DNA from: an uncultured SAR116 cluster alpha proteobacterium
GTDB lineage: Bacteria > Pseudomonadota > Alphaproteobacteria > Puniceispirillales > Marisalimonadaceae
DNA: 64,000 nucleotides
Direction: 5' to 3'
Assembly (NCBI GenBank): GCA_902558885.1
Contig: CACEFQ010000004.1
Coordinates: 119,533 to 183,532 of the forward strand
Shown here: positions 1 through 7,726 of the stretch, piece after piece
Position numbering within the stretch: position 1 is the first letter of the stretch
Layout: every line of letters starts with the position of its first letter
Notes under the pieces: generated by a model
What the model saw: only the letters and a program-made list of their open reading frames with translations
The model's database searches: none
Told to the model about the DNA's origin: nothing
Translations under genes and position numbers: made by a program

Positions 1-85
1 TGAATATTATAATTAGTGATATAAATCCTAAATTTACTAAAAGAATAAAAAGTATACCTTCTAAATCTATTCCACAGTATCCCAC
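1..85 (-). CDS. Partial putative membrane protein, cut by window edge
   Basis: An open frame on the minus strand starts at a GTG (plus 83-85) and runs off the left edge. An AGGA lies about 7 bases upstream, at Shine-Dalgarno distance. The 28 visible residues begin GYCGIDLEGILF and continue as a hydrophobic stretch that looks like a membrane segment. It is too short for the ORF track. The start lies inside the repeat that resembles the end of glmS, so the frame could be an accident of that junction. Function unknown; whether it is a gene depends on sequence to the left of the window. Confidence 0.35.
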   Translation of the reverse strand, partial: MGYCGIDLEGILFILLVNLGFISLIIIF

Positions 86-101
86 TAGGTTTCCTATAAA
101 C
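67..101. repeat. Displaced copy of glmS 3'-end sequence
   Basis: Bases 67-79 (CTATTCCACAGTA) are identical, in the same orientation, to 1543-1555, which are the stop and last codons of glmS. Bases 88-101 (GGTTTCCTATAAAC) are the reverse complement of the sequence abutting the glmS stop (1530-1543). Two matches of 13 and 14 bases within 35 bp are unlikely by chance. This looks like an end of an element inserted at the glmS 3' end, a known target of Tn7-like elements and other islands. Confidence 0.55.
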
Positions 102-115
102 TAACCACCTAGTGG
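82..115. repeat. Perfect 9-bp inverted repeat with 16-nt spacer
   Basis: CCACTAGGT at 82-90 is answered by ACCTAGTGG at 107-115. The spacer includes most of the sequence shared with the glmS end. The geometry resembles a tyrosine-recombinase core site (two inverted arms around a crossover region), but it could also be a transcript hairpin. No T-run follows, so it does not look like an intrinsic terminator. Confidence 0.5.
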
Positions 116-263
116 AATTCCCTTTCCCACATCAAAGTCTACACTTTTCAATAGGGTAGCATCAGTTAAGTCGCACCCTTTCTTGTTGTCCCTTAAATTT
201 TTCTAATCAAAGACACCAAAGACAATTTGTATGTGGATTGCTGATTATTTTTAAAGTATTTTG

Positions 264-1358
264 TCAGTATACTTTGGTTTTGACAACTTTATAAAGTGGT
301 AAAAGACCACATTTCTCCTTAAATGTTTTATTTTTTTGCAACTCCCTCAAATCTCTAGAATGCAAATCGCTTTCAGCATCTTCTTTATGTTTCGCTAGAT
401 GCATTCTCTGGTAAATTTTGCCTTTTGTATCTATTTCAATAACATTACTTATAGATGTTATATTGAACCGATCTTCACCTATTTTCTCTATTCCTCTGAT
501 AGTTCGAAATTGACCCTCTAACAAATGAGTTCTTTTATTATCATCGTCTATCAAAACTATGGAGTGCCGCAAATATCCCTTTTTTAGACGGCGATCAGAG
601 GCGATATAACCGGCGTTAATTTTATGAGGTTCATGCACTAAATTTAAATTTTTAAAATATTCTATCGGTGTTCCGTCAGATCCAACGATTACAAACATTT
701 GAAAATTCCTAAGCGATATAAGCGTGTTGCCATTATTATGTCGGTCTACACCATTTGCGTGTGCCCAATCTATGCCATTTTTTTTAAGAGTTCCTCTCTT
801 ATACATAATTTCCACTCTTCTTTTTGAGAAATCTGTTAAAAACTTGTCCCTGTCAGGAAAATATTTTACATGAGACCATTTCCAAACTATCTCCCCAGAC
901 TTGTTAATCTCCCTTACCTCGTCTTCACCCTTATTTACCCAACCTCTGGTATAAATATAGTTTCCATTAGGAAGCATATCGATATCATGCGAGATAAATT
1001 CATCCTCAACTATTGTCTTTAACCTTCCATCTCTTCCAAGTATATATGCACCCTGCCTGGGCAAAACAAACAGGAATTGGTCAGTAGATTTAAGATATTT
1101 AATATCTGCACCTTTACATATATTACTAGTTACTTGCAGGAGTGTTTTTGGAAACTCCCATTCCCATATAACCTCACCATTCTTTGCAACTTCTACGATT
1201 CTATTTTTATTCGTAACTGTATCAACAAAAGCAAATGCTCGTTTGTCAGAAGATGGTTCACTGATAACAACATTAAATAATTTTTCATTAGCAAAAGCAC
1301 AAAAGTTGAAGCATAGAAAAAGAAAAATCACAAAAAATGATATTCTTTCAACTTTCAA
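264..1358 (-). CDS. Arylsulfotransferase (ASST)-like beta-propeller protein, exported
   Basis: The 364-residue protein starts with a signal peptide (hydrophobic residues about 7-22, likely cut after AFA near 23), so it should act in the periplasm. It carries motifs I associate with the Arylsulfotran_2/ASST family: HDIDMLPNGN (124-133), WAHANGVD (198-205) and VHEPHKI (241-247). These recur as His-containing blades of a PQQ-like propeller. ASST enzymes move sulfate between phenolic compounds; the substrate here is unknown. The start has a good ribosome site (GGGAG, 5-6 bases upstream). It sits alone between two copies of glmS-end sequence and may be island cargo. A non-catalytic propeller role is possible. 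Confidence 0.7.
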   Translation of the reverse strand: MKVERISFFVIFLFLCFNFCAFANEKLFNVVISEPSSDKRAFAFVDTVTNKNRIVEVAKNGEVIWEWEFPKTLLQVTSNICKGADIKYLKSTDQFLFVLPRQGAYILGRDGRLKTIVEDEFISHDIDMLPNGNYIYTRGWVNKGEDEVREINKSGEIVWKWSHVKYFPDRDKFLTDFSKRRVEIMYKRGTLKKNGIDWAHANGVDRHNNGNTLISLRNFQMFVIVGSDGTPIEYFKNLNLVHEPHKINAGYIASDRRLKKGYLRHSIVLIDDDNKRTHLLEGQFRTIRGIEKIGEDRFNITSISNVIEIDTKGKIYQRMHLAKHKEDAESDLHSRDLRELQKNKTFKEKCGLLPLYKVVKTKVY

Positions 1359-1528
1359 TTTTTTCTCCCAAAGATTATATTTTAGAAATATGGTATTTTA
1401 TAAAATTTGACTTTGCAAATTAAGAATATTGAATTTTATGGATTTTTTTAAAATACAAACACTCCAATAATTTAGTGTTCTAGTTTTTATAGAAATTGAA
1501 ACTAAACACCTGAAGTTGTAAATGATTT

Positions 1529-1555
1529 GGTTTATAGGAAACCTATTCCACAGTA
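1529..1555. repeat. glmS 3'-end copy of the direct repeat (attachment-like site)
   Basis: This stretch spans the glmS stop codon. CTATTCCACAGTA (1543-1555) is repeated directly at 67-79. The adjoining GGTTTATAGGAAACC (1529-1543) is an imperfect palindrome (GGTTT/AAACC around five bases) whose inverted form is at 88-101. Downstream of glmS is the classic insertion point of Tn7, which recognises the end of the glmS coding sequence. No tns genes or integrase are visible. Confidence 0.5.
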
Positions 1556-3390
1556 ACTGATTTTGCTAAATTCCTTGGCTGATCAACATCAGTGCCTCTT
1601 TCATTAGCCACGTGATAAGCTAATAACTGAGCTGGAATTGCCATAAGAAATGGTGATAATAATGATTTAAAGTCAGTTTCAAAATTTGGTATTTCTATTT
1701 TGTAATGAGCAAAAGGAGCCTTTTTAATACAATCTCTATCTGCAATCAAAATAATTTTTGCACCTCTTGAGTAAGCTTCCTGCAGATTACTGATTGCTTT
1801 ATCTTCATTACCATCTGATACTAAAAACATAATTACTGGCACTTGGTCTTCTATAAGTGCAATTGGACCATGTTTCATTTCACCAGCTGCAAATCCTTCA
1901 GCATGAATATAACTAATTTCTTTGAGTTTCAATGCACCCTCTAATGCAAGAGGGTACAAAAGCCCCCTTCCAAGAAAGATTATGCTTTTTGCATTTTTTA
2001 TATTCTGAGCTACGGACTTTATTTCATTTTCCATATTTAACATTTCTGCAATAGCACTAGGCAATGAAAGTATATAAGAACAAATTTTTTGCAATTGTTC
2101 TTGTGTAACAATATTAAATTTTTTCCCAAGAGCAACAGCAATCATAAACAAAATAACTAACTGAGACGTAAAAGATTTTGTACTTGCTACCCCTATTTCT
2201 GCTCCTGCTCTAGTATATAAACTATAATTGGCTTCCCTATCTATTGTGCTACCTTCAACATTTACAATTGCATTAGTATTTAATCCAAGTTCTTTACCAT
2301 GCCTTAATGCCATAAGCGTATCCAAACTTTCACCAGACTGTGAAATTACTAACATAGCACTTTGACCAAAAACAGAAGGTTTTCGATATCTATATTCTGA
2401 TGCTAAATCAATTATAACTGGTAAATCAGCAAGTTGTTCTATCCAATATTTACCAACCATCGCAGCATAATAGCTTGTCCCAGCAGCAGATATGAGCAGT
2501 GTATTTTTATTTTTAAAACCTAATTTATTTAGATCTATGTTTATTTCATAGCTATTTTTGATAAAAGTTGAAATTATTTGAGGAATTACTGAAGGTTGTT
2601 CAAATATTTCCTTTTCCATAAAGTGTCTATAACCACCTTTTGTAATTAAACCAATTTCAGCTTTGATATTGATAATTTTTCTATCAACATTCTCTTCATT
2701 AATATTAAAAATCCTAACATTGTCCAAATCAATTAATGCATGATCACCGTCTTCTAGGTAAATTATCCTTTGCGTTAAATGATCTATTGAGTGAGCGTCT
2801 GATCCAACAAAATTCGATTTTTCACCTAAACCAATGGCTAAAGGTGATGAATTTCTTGATACAAAAAGTTCATTTGGAAAGTCTAAACTCATTGCAACAA
2901 AAGCAAATGCACCTTTTATATCTTTTAAGACAAGTCTACCTGCTTGCAAAAAGTTATTTCCTAATTTTATATATTTCATAAAAAGATGTGGCAATACCTC
3001 AGTGTCTGTCTGACTTTTAAAAACATATCCATCTGAAATAAGTTGATTTTTTATAGATTCATAATTTTCAATAATCCCATTATGAACAACAGCTACTTTA
3101 GATTCGCTAGTCAATGGATGAGCATTTTTAACATTAACATTTCCATGTGTAGCCCACCTTGTATGACCAATAGCTATTGAAGAATCGGATTGTAAATTTG
3201 CTTTGGATACTTTACTTAACTCTTCAATTAAATTTATTAATTTACCTTCTGATTTAATAGTATGGAGGGCTCCACCTGAAACTGAAGCAATACCAGCAGA
3301 ATCATAACCTCTATATTCAAGTTTTTTTAATCCTTCAACAACGAGATCACTTGCATTCTGTTTTCCGATTACTGCAACAACACCGCACAT
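1543..3390 (-). CDS. glmS: Glutamine--fructose-6-phosphate aminotransferase (isomerizing)
   Basis: GlmS makes glucosamine-6-phosphate from fructose-6-phosphate and glutamine, the first committed step to UDP-GlcNAc for peptidoglycan and lipopolysaccharide. The ORF track begins 14 codons too early: the enzyme needs Cys as residue 2 of the primary product (MCGVVAVIG, nucleophile after Met removal), and this ATG has an AAGGGG ribosome site. The protein is 615 residues, normal for the family. The N-terminal class II glutamine amidotransferase shows YRGYDSAG and HTRWATHG; two SIS domains follow (SAAGTSYYAA, ISQSGESLDT); the C terminus PRNLAKSVTVE is typical. It is divergent from glmU, the next pathway enzyme but one. 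Confidence 0.97.
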   Translation of the reverse strand: MCGVVAVIGKQNASDLVVEGLKKLEYRGYDSAGIASVSGGALHTIKSEGKLINLIEELSKVSKANLQSDSSIAIGHTRWATHGNVNVKNAHPLTSESKVAVVHNGIIENYESIKNQLISDGYVFKSQTDTEVLPHLFMKYIKLGNNFLQAGRLVLKDIKGAFAFVAMSLDFPNELFVSRNSSPLAIGLGEKSNFVGSDAHSIDHLTQRIIYLEDGDHALIDLDNVRIFNINEENVDRKIINIKAEIGLITKGGYRHFMEKEIFEQPSVIPQIISTFIKNSYEINIDLNKLGFKNKNTLLISAAGTSYYAAMVGKYWIEQLADLPVIIDLASEYRYRKPSVFGQSAMLVISQSGESLDTLMALRHGKELGLNTNAIVNVEGSTIDREANYSLYTRAGAEIGVASTKSFTSQLVILFMIAVALGKKFNIVTQEQLQKICSYILSLPSAIAEMLNMENEIKSVAQNIKNAKSIIFLGRGLLYPLALEGALKLKEISYIHAEGFAAGEMKHGPIALIEDQVPVIMFLVSDGNEDKAISNLQEAYSRGAKIILIADRDCIKKAPFAHYKIEIPNFETDFKSLLSPFLMAIPAQLLAYHVANERGTDVDQPRNLAKSVTVE

Positions 3391-3482
3391 TTTGTACCCC
3401 TTTTTATAAAGTTTAATTAATATAATTTTCAACGTAAATTTTAAAGCTTTATATTTGCAAACTTAAGAGATATAACATTTTT

Positions 3483-4772
3483 ATGGAAATTTGTTCAATT
3501 ATATTAAGTGCAGGAAAAGGAAGTAGGATGCTATCAAGTATACCTAAACCTTTACATTTAATTTCTGGGAAGACTATGCTTCAATGGGTCATTGACGCTA
3601 ATAAATCTGCTGGAATAAAAAAATCGGTAATTGTTATCCCAAAAGAATTTGATAAATTAGAAATAAATAATTACATGATCAAGGCAATCCAAAAAAAGCC
3701 TTTGGGCACAGGTGATGCTGTTAAAAAGGGGATTGCTTTGCTCAAAAACTTTGAGGGTGTTGTACTTATATGTTTTGCAGATACTCCCTTTATATCTTCT
3801 AAGACACTTAAAAAAATTGTGAAATCTTTTAATAATGGTAATGATCTGGTACTAACAGGCTTTAAAAAAAATGAGAAGAATAAATATGGCAAAATAATTT
3901 TTGATCAAAAGAAAAAACCTTGTGAAATTTTGGAATATAAAGACACCAAAAACAAAAAAATAAATTCAAATTTCTGTAACGGTGGAATTATGGGAATACA
4001 TAGTTCTTGTCTAAAACACCTAGATAAAATTAAAAAAAATTCACTTTCAGGAGAATATTACCTAACAGATATTGTAAAGATTTTGAGTAATGAAAATAAA
4101 AAAATAACATTTATTGAAATTGATGAAGAAGAGATAATAGGAATTAACAGTCAACTAGACTTGTCAATTGCAGAGAGTATTTCGCAAAATTTAATCCGTA
4201 AGAAGGCTATGATGAATGGGGTCAGGTTAATTGACCCTAATTCTACCTTTATTAATCATGATACAAAATTTGGTAAAGATGTAATAGTACAACCTAATGT
4301 GGTATTTGGAAACAATGTAGTTATCGAATCATTTGTTGAAATTAAATCTTTTTCACACATAGAAGAATGTAGAATTAAAAAAGGTTCAAAAATCGGACCT
4401 TTTGCAAGGATTAGAGGTGGAACTATTATTGGGGAGAAATCTAAAGTTGGTAATTTTGTTGAAATCAAAAAAAGTAACATATCCGAAAAAGTTAAAATTA
4501 ATCACTTGTCATATGTTGGTGACACTGAAATAGGATCTTCAACTAATATCGGGGCCGGTACAATTACATGTAATTTCGATGGCAAAAATAAAAATAAAAC
4601 AAAAATAGGCAAAAATTCTTTTGTTGGCTCAAACTCAACAATTATAGCTCCAATTAAAATAGGTGACAACGTGACAATGGGTGCAGGAAGTGTTTTTAAT
4701 AAAAATGTACCTAATAATTATCTTTCAATTGGTAGAGCCTATCAAATAAATAAAAAAAATAAAAAAAATTAA
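3483..4772 (+). CDS. glmU: Bifunctional UDP-GlcNAc pyrophosphorylase / GlcN-1-P acetyltransferase
   Basis: GlmU acetylates glucosamine-1-phosphate and uridylylates it to give UDP-GlcNAc in the cytoplasm. The N-terminal nucleotidyltransferase domain has the signature LSAGKGSRM (about residues 8-16) and PLGTGDAV; the C-terminal half is a left-handed beta-helix of hexapeptide repeats with IGPFARIRGG, HLSYVGDTEIG and NIGAGTITCNFDG. At 429 residues it is slightly shorter than the E. coli enzyme (456). It is head to head with glmS across 92 bp, so both ends of this pathway could share a control region. Its stop overlaps that of the next, convergent gene by four bases (TTAA). Confidence 0.96.
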   Translation: MEICSIILSAGKGSRMLSSIPKPLHLISGKTMLQWVIDANKSAGIKKSVIVIPKEFDKLEINNYMIKAIQKKPLGTGDAVKKGIALLKNFEGVVLICFADTPFISSKTLKKIVKSFNNGNDLVLTGFKKNEKNKYGKIIFDQKKKPCEILEYKDTKNKKINSNFCNGGIMGIHSSCLKHLDKIKKNSLSGEYYLTDIVKILSNENKKITFIEIDEEEIIGINSQLDLSIAESISQNLIRKKAMMNGVRLIDPNSTFINHDTKFGKDVIVQPNVVFGNNVVIESFVEIKSFSHIEECRIKKGSKIGPFARIRGGTIIGEKSKVGNFVEIKKSNISEKVKINHLSYVGDTEIGSSTNIGAGTITCNFDGKNKNKTKIGKNSFVGSNSTIIAPIKIGDNVTMGAGSVFNKNVPNNYLSIGRAYQINKKNKKN

Positions 4773-5569
4773 TAACCTCTGTGAGACAAACGATTATGTT
4801 TAAATAATCCTGGGGTAATAAGGATTTTAAATTGATTGTTTCTCCACCAAGAATTATTTAACTCGATTTCAATGTTTTTAAAACCATTAATGTGTTTTTT
4901 TGATTTAGTTTGTTCTGCTTTTTTTATGATTGTTTCTAAAAATTCATCTCGATCAACTAATATTGCTAAATTAGCCCAAGTCAAAACAGAACTAGGTACC
5001 AAATAAAACCTCTCATATATTTTTTTCACAATTTCAGGATGAATTTTATCAGGCTCTTTATGATAATAAGTAGAAGTCCCAATAAGTCTGTGGGCTTTTA
5101 GAGGTCTAAAGAATCTTTTAGTTCTTGAAATGAAATTATCTGACCAATAGTTTTTGTACTTTATTAATCCTACAAAGGGTTCACCTGGGTTTGTTCTACT
5201 CCTTAATCTAACTTGAATAAACTTATATTTAATTAATAAATTTATTGATTTTTTTAATTGTGAATAAGTTTCTTTTTCATTCTCAACTAATTCCAAATCA
5301 TTTTCCAACAATAAAATTGGGCCTTTAGGCATTTCTTTAGCAAGTTTTTTAAAACCACCAAGAATACCCAAATTTTCTTTGATTAATATTGGTTTATAAT
5401 TATATTTTTCAACAATTTTTATACCCTCTTCTTTATATTCTGGTAAACAAACAAATTTATGTTTTGTCATATTCGAAAGACCATTTTTTTTATAGGAATG
5501 TAAAGAGTTTTCTAAACTATCATATCCTCTCCAACTCAAAATTCCTATTGCAAAAGATAACTTTTTCAT
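4769..5569 (-). CDS. Glycosyltransferase-like protein (GT-A type fold suspected)
   Basis: This 266-residue soluble protein has an early beta-strand pattern (LSFAIGILSWRGYDSLENSL) and an internal ILLLENDLEL segment that recall family-2 glycosyltransferases, where acidic residues after a hydrophobic strand bind the metal and nucleotide sugar. I do not recognise a named family, and a canonical DXD is not obvious. No membrane segment or signal is seen. It lies just upstream of the SbmA-like gene on the same strand and converges on glmU. A role in envelope polysaccharide synthesis would fit the neighbours but is inference. Confidence 0.55.
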   Translation of the reverse strand: MKKLSFAIGILSWRGYDSLENSLHSYKKNGLSNMTKHKFVCLPEYKEEGIKIVEKYNYKPILIKENLGILGGFKKLAKEMPKGPILLLENDLELVENEKETYSQLKKSINLLIKYKFIQVRLRSRTNPGEPFVGLIKYKNYWSDNFISRTKRFFRPLKAHRLIGTSTYYHKEPDKIHPEIVKKIYERFYLVPSSVLTWANLAILVDRDEFLETIIKKAEQTKSKKHINGFKNIEIELNNSWWRNNQFKILITPGLFKHNRLSHRGY

Positions 5570-5584
5570 AAATGTAGCACTAAG

Positions 5585-6556
5585 TTAATTTTTTAAAATT
5601 CGATTCTCAAATTCTCGTAAACGTCTATAAACGCTTGCTAACTCAATAATTGTTGGCCACGCTCTTAGCAAATATTGCATAGAACCTTCAACTCTACCAA
5701 ATGCTCTTATTATTTGTTGCATTACACCAAGAGTGACAACTCCTGCAACTATAGCTGGAGCTAAAAAAACATAAGCAGACAAAACATTAGCTTGCATATA
5801 AGCCATTCGTCCAATATTGAAGTACAAATATCTAATAAAACTAAAAAAATGTATAGATCTGACATCTTCAAATAATTCTTCAATTTTTTTAGGACGAACA
5901 GTATTATCATCTTCGGCAATAACAAGGAGCTTTCTGTATGCAGCCTCCTTTTTTTGCAGATCATATTCAACACCAACAAGTCTTAAAATCCATCCAAGTC
6001 CAATTAAAAAAATTGTACCTCCGATTGTCCATAACAGAGCACCAGTTATTAATCCATATTCCCAATCTCCAAAAAAATATATTGGTATACCTACTGACAA
6101 CCCTAATAAAATTGGAATAAATTGAATAAGAACCATTATTGATTCTATCAAACTTGTGCCTAATGATTCCATTATGCGCGAGAATTTAATTGTATCTTCT
6201 TGAACTCTTTGTGCCGCACCTTCAATTTTAGATGCTTTATCATACACAGAGTGATACCACTCAACCATAGCAGTTCGCCATCTAAAGAGATAATGTGCAG
6301 TAAAAAAAATCATCACAACATATACTGAAACATAAAGCCCTGCTAATGAGATAAATGAAAACAAACTATCCCAATACTCTTGCATTGTAATTGAATTGGG
6401 CTTAGATAGAGCTTTTTGAATCATATCATAAAACTTACCAAACCATTCGTTAATTTTAACATCAATTTTAACCTGAACCCATAAAGATGATAATATTATA
6501 AATGATCCCAACCAAGACCATAAAAACCATTTTTTTAATTTGAAGAACCTAAACAT
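5585..6556 (-). CDS. SbmA/BacA-family inner-membrane peptide transporter, short form
   Basis: The protein matches the SbmA/BacA family: FRWRTAMVEWYHSVYDKASKIEGAAQRVQEDT is close to the family's core, and GVVTLGVMQQIIRAFGRVEGSMQYLL and IYRRLREF-like C-terminal sequence follow. These proteins import peptides and some antibiotics using the proton gradient, and affect lipid A in rhizobia. The ATG at 6556 is preferred over the upstream TTG because GAGG sits 6-7 bases before it. At 323 residues it lacks about 80 N-terminal residues (the first membrane segments) found in E. coli SbmA, so activity may differ. It follows rodA by 29 bases and could be the last gene of that operon. Confidence 0.85.
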   Translation of the reverse strand: MFRFFKLKKWFLWSWLGSFIILSSLWVQVKIDVKINEWFGKFYDMIQKALSKPNSITMQEYWDSLFSFISLAGLYVSVYVVMIFFTAHYLFRWRTAMVEWYHSVYDKASKIEGAAQRVQEDTIKFSRIMESLGTSLIESIMVLIQFIPILLGLSVGIPIYFFGDWEYGLITGALLWTIGGTIFLIGLGWILRLVGVEYDLQKKEAAYRKLLVIAEDDNTVRPKKIEELFEDVRSIHFFSFIRYLYFNIGRMAYMQANVLSAYVFLAPAIVAGVVTLGVMQQIIRAFGRVEGSMQYLLRAWPTIIELASVYRRLREFENRILKN

Positions 6557-6585
6557 TTCTAACCTCAATATTCATAATGATGTTG

Positions 6586-7713
6586 TTATAAAATTTCTTT
6601 ATCATGAATATTAATACTTGATACTATTCCTAAACCGATTAACACAGTTAACATTGAAGTACCTCCATAACTTATCAATGGAAGTGGTGCTCCTACAACA
6701 GGCAACAATCCACATACCATTCCAATATTCAAACTTAAGTATAAAAATAACAAAAAACCTATTCCAAATGTAACTATTTTTGAAAACAGAGATTTAACTC
6801 TAAAAGAAATTTTCATAATAGAAATTATTAGAACACAAAATATTAATATAATAAAGATTGATCCTAAAAATCCAAGTTCTTCTGAAATCAATGTAAAAAT
6901 GAAATCTGTATGTTTTTCAGGTAAGTAATTTAATCTACTTTGACTTCCTAATAAATAACCCTTTCCAAAAAATCCACCAGAACCAATAGCAATTTTTGAT
7001 TGTATAATCTGGTATCCACTTCCTAAACTATCAATTTCAGGATTTAGAAAGACTAAAATCCTGTCCTTTTGATAATCATAGAGTTGATTCCAGATAAAAG
7101 GAACTGAAGAAGCTAAAAGAATAAAACATGTTATTACAAATTTCATTGAAATTCCTACAAAGAATAAAATTGCTAACCCTAATAAAATTATCGTTAACCC
7201 TGTCCCTAAATCTGGTTGAGAAATTACTAAAAATCCAGGTAAAATAATTAAAATAAGAGGAAGGATATAAGTTTTAAGTTTATCTAACTCAATCCTTGAA
7301 ATATGGTCAAAATATCTCCCAAGAATCAAAATCAAAGCTAGTTTCATAACTTCAGAAGGTTGAAAATTAAATCCCCCTAGTGTGATCCATCTTTGAACAT
7401 CTCCAGTACCAATAAATTTTACTAGGATTAAACTTAGCATCCCTATAACAAATGACATAACACTTAATTTAAAAAAAATATCATGAGGTAAAAAAGCTAA
7501 AATTAACATTAAGAAAATTCCTAAAATTAATCTAATTAAATGATTTTTAGCCCAAGGGTCCCAATGCCCACCTGCTGCAGAATATAAAGAAACAACCCCA
7601 ACAAAACCAAGTAAAATCACACTCATGATAATAAACAAATTTAGCTTTGACAATTTTGAAAAAAATATGGAACCAAAGCTTTTTTCAGAAAATTTATTTA
7701 ATTTATAATTCAT
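6586..7713 (-). CDS. rodA: Rod-shape peptidoglycan glycosyltransferase RodA
   Basis: RodA is the SEDS-family polymerase that makes glycan strands for side-wall elongation together with PBP2. The 375-residue protein is almost entirely membrane segments. Family motifs seen are QPDLGTGL, GSGGFFGKGYL, the LPEKHTDFIF loop with its invariant aspartate, and PLISYGGTSM near the C terminus. It follows mrdA by 13 bases, the standard pairing of polymerase and transpeptidase, at the end of the mre operon. Confidence 0.96.
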   Translation of the reverse strand: MNYKLNKFSEKSFGSIFFSKLSKLNLFIIMSVILLGFVGVVSLYSAAGGHWDPWAKNHLIRLILGIFLMLILAFLPHDIFFKLSVMSFVIGMLSLILVKFIGTGDVQRWITLGGFNFQPSEVMKLALILILGRYFDHISRIELDKLKTYILPLILIILPGFLVISQPDLGTGLTIILLGLAILFFVGISMKFVITCFILLASSVPFIWNQLYDYQKDRILVFLNPEIDSLGSGYQIIQSKIAIGSGGFFGKGYLLGSQSRLNYLPEKHTDFIFTLISEELGFLGSIFIILIFCVLIISIMKISFRVKSLFSKIVTFGIGFLLFLYLSLNIGMVCGLLPVVGAPLPLISYGGTSMLTVLIGLGIVSSINIHDKEIL

Positions 7714-7726
7714 TTAATTAGGCACT

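Noticed and set aside
3391-3432. 14-codon N-terminal extension of glmS in the ORF track
   Set aside because: GlmS must begin Met-Cys for its N-terminal nucleophile, and AAGGGG precedes that Met.
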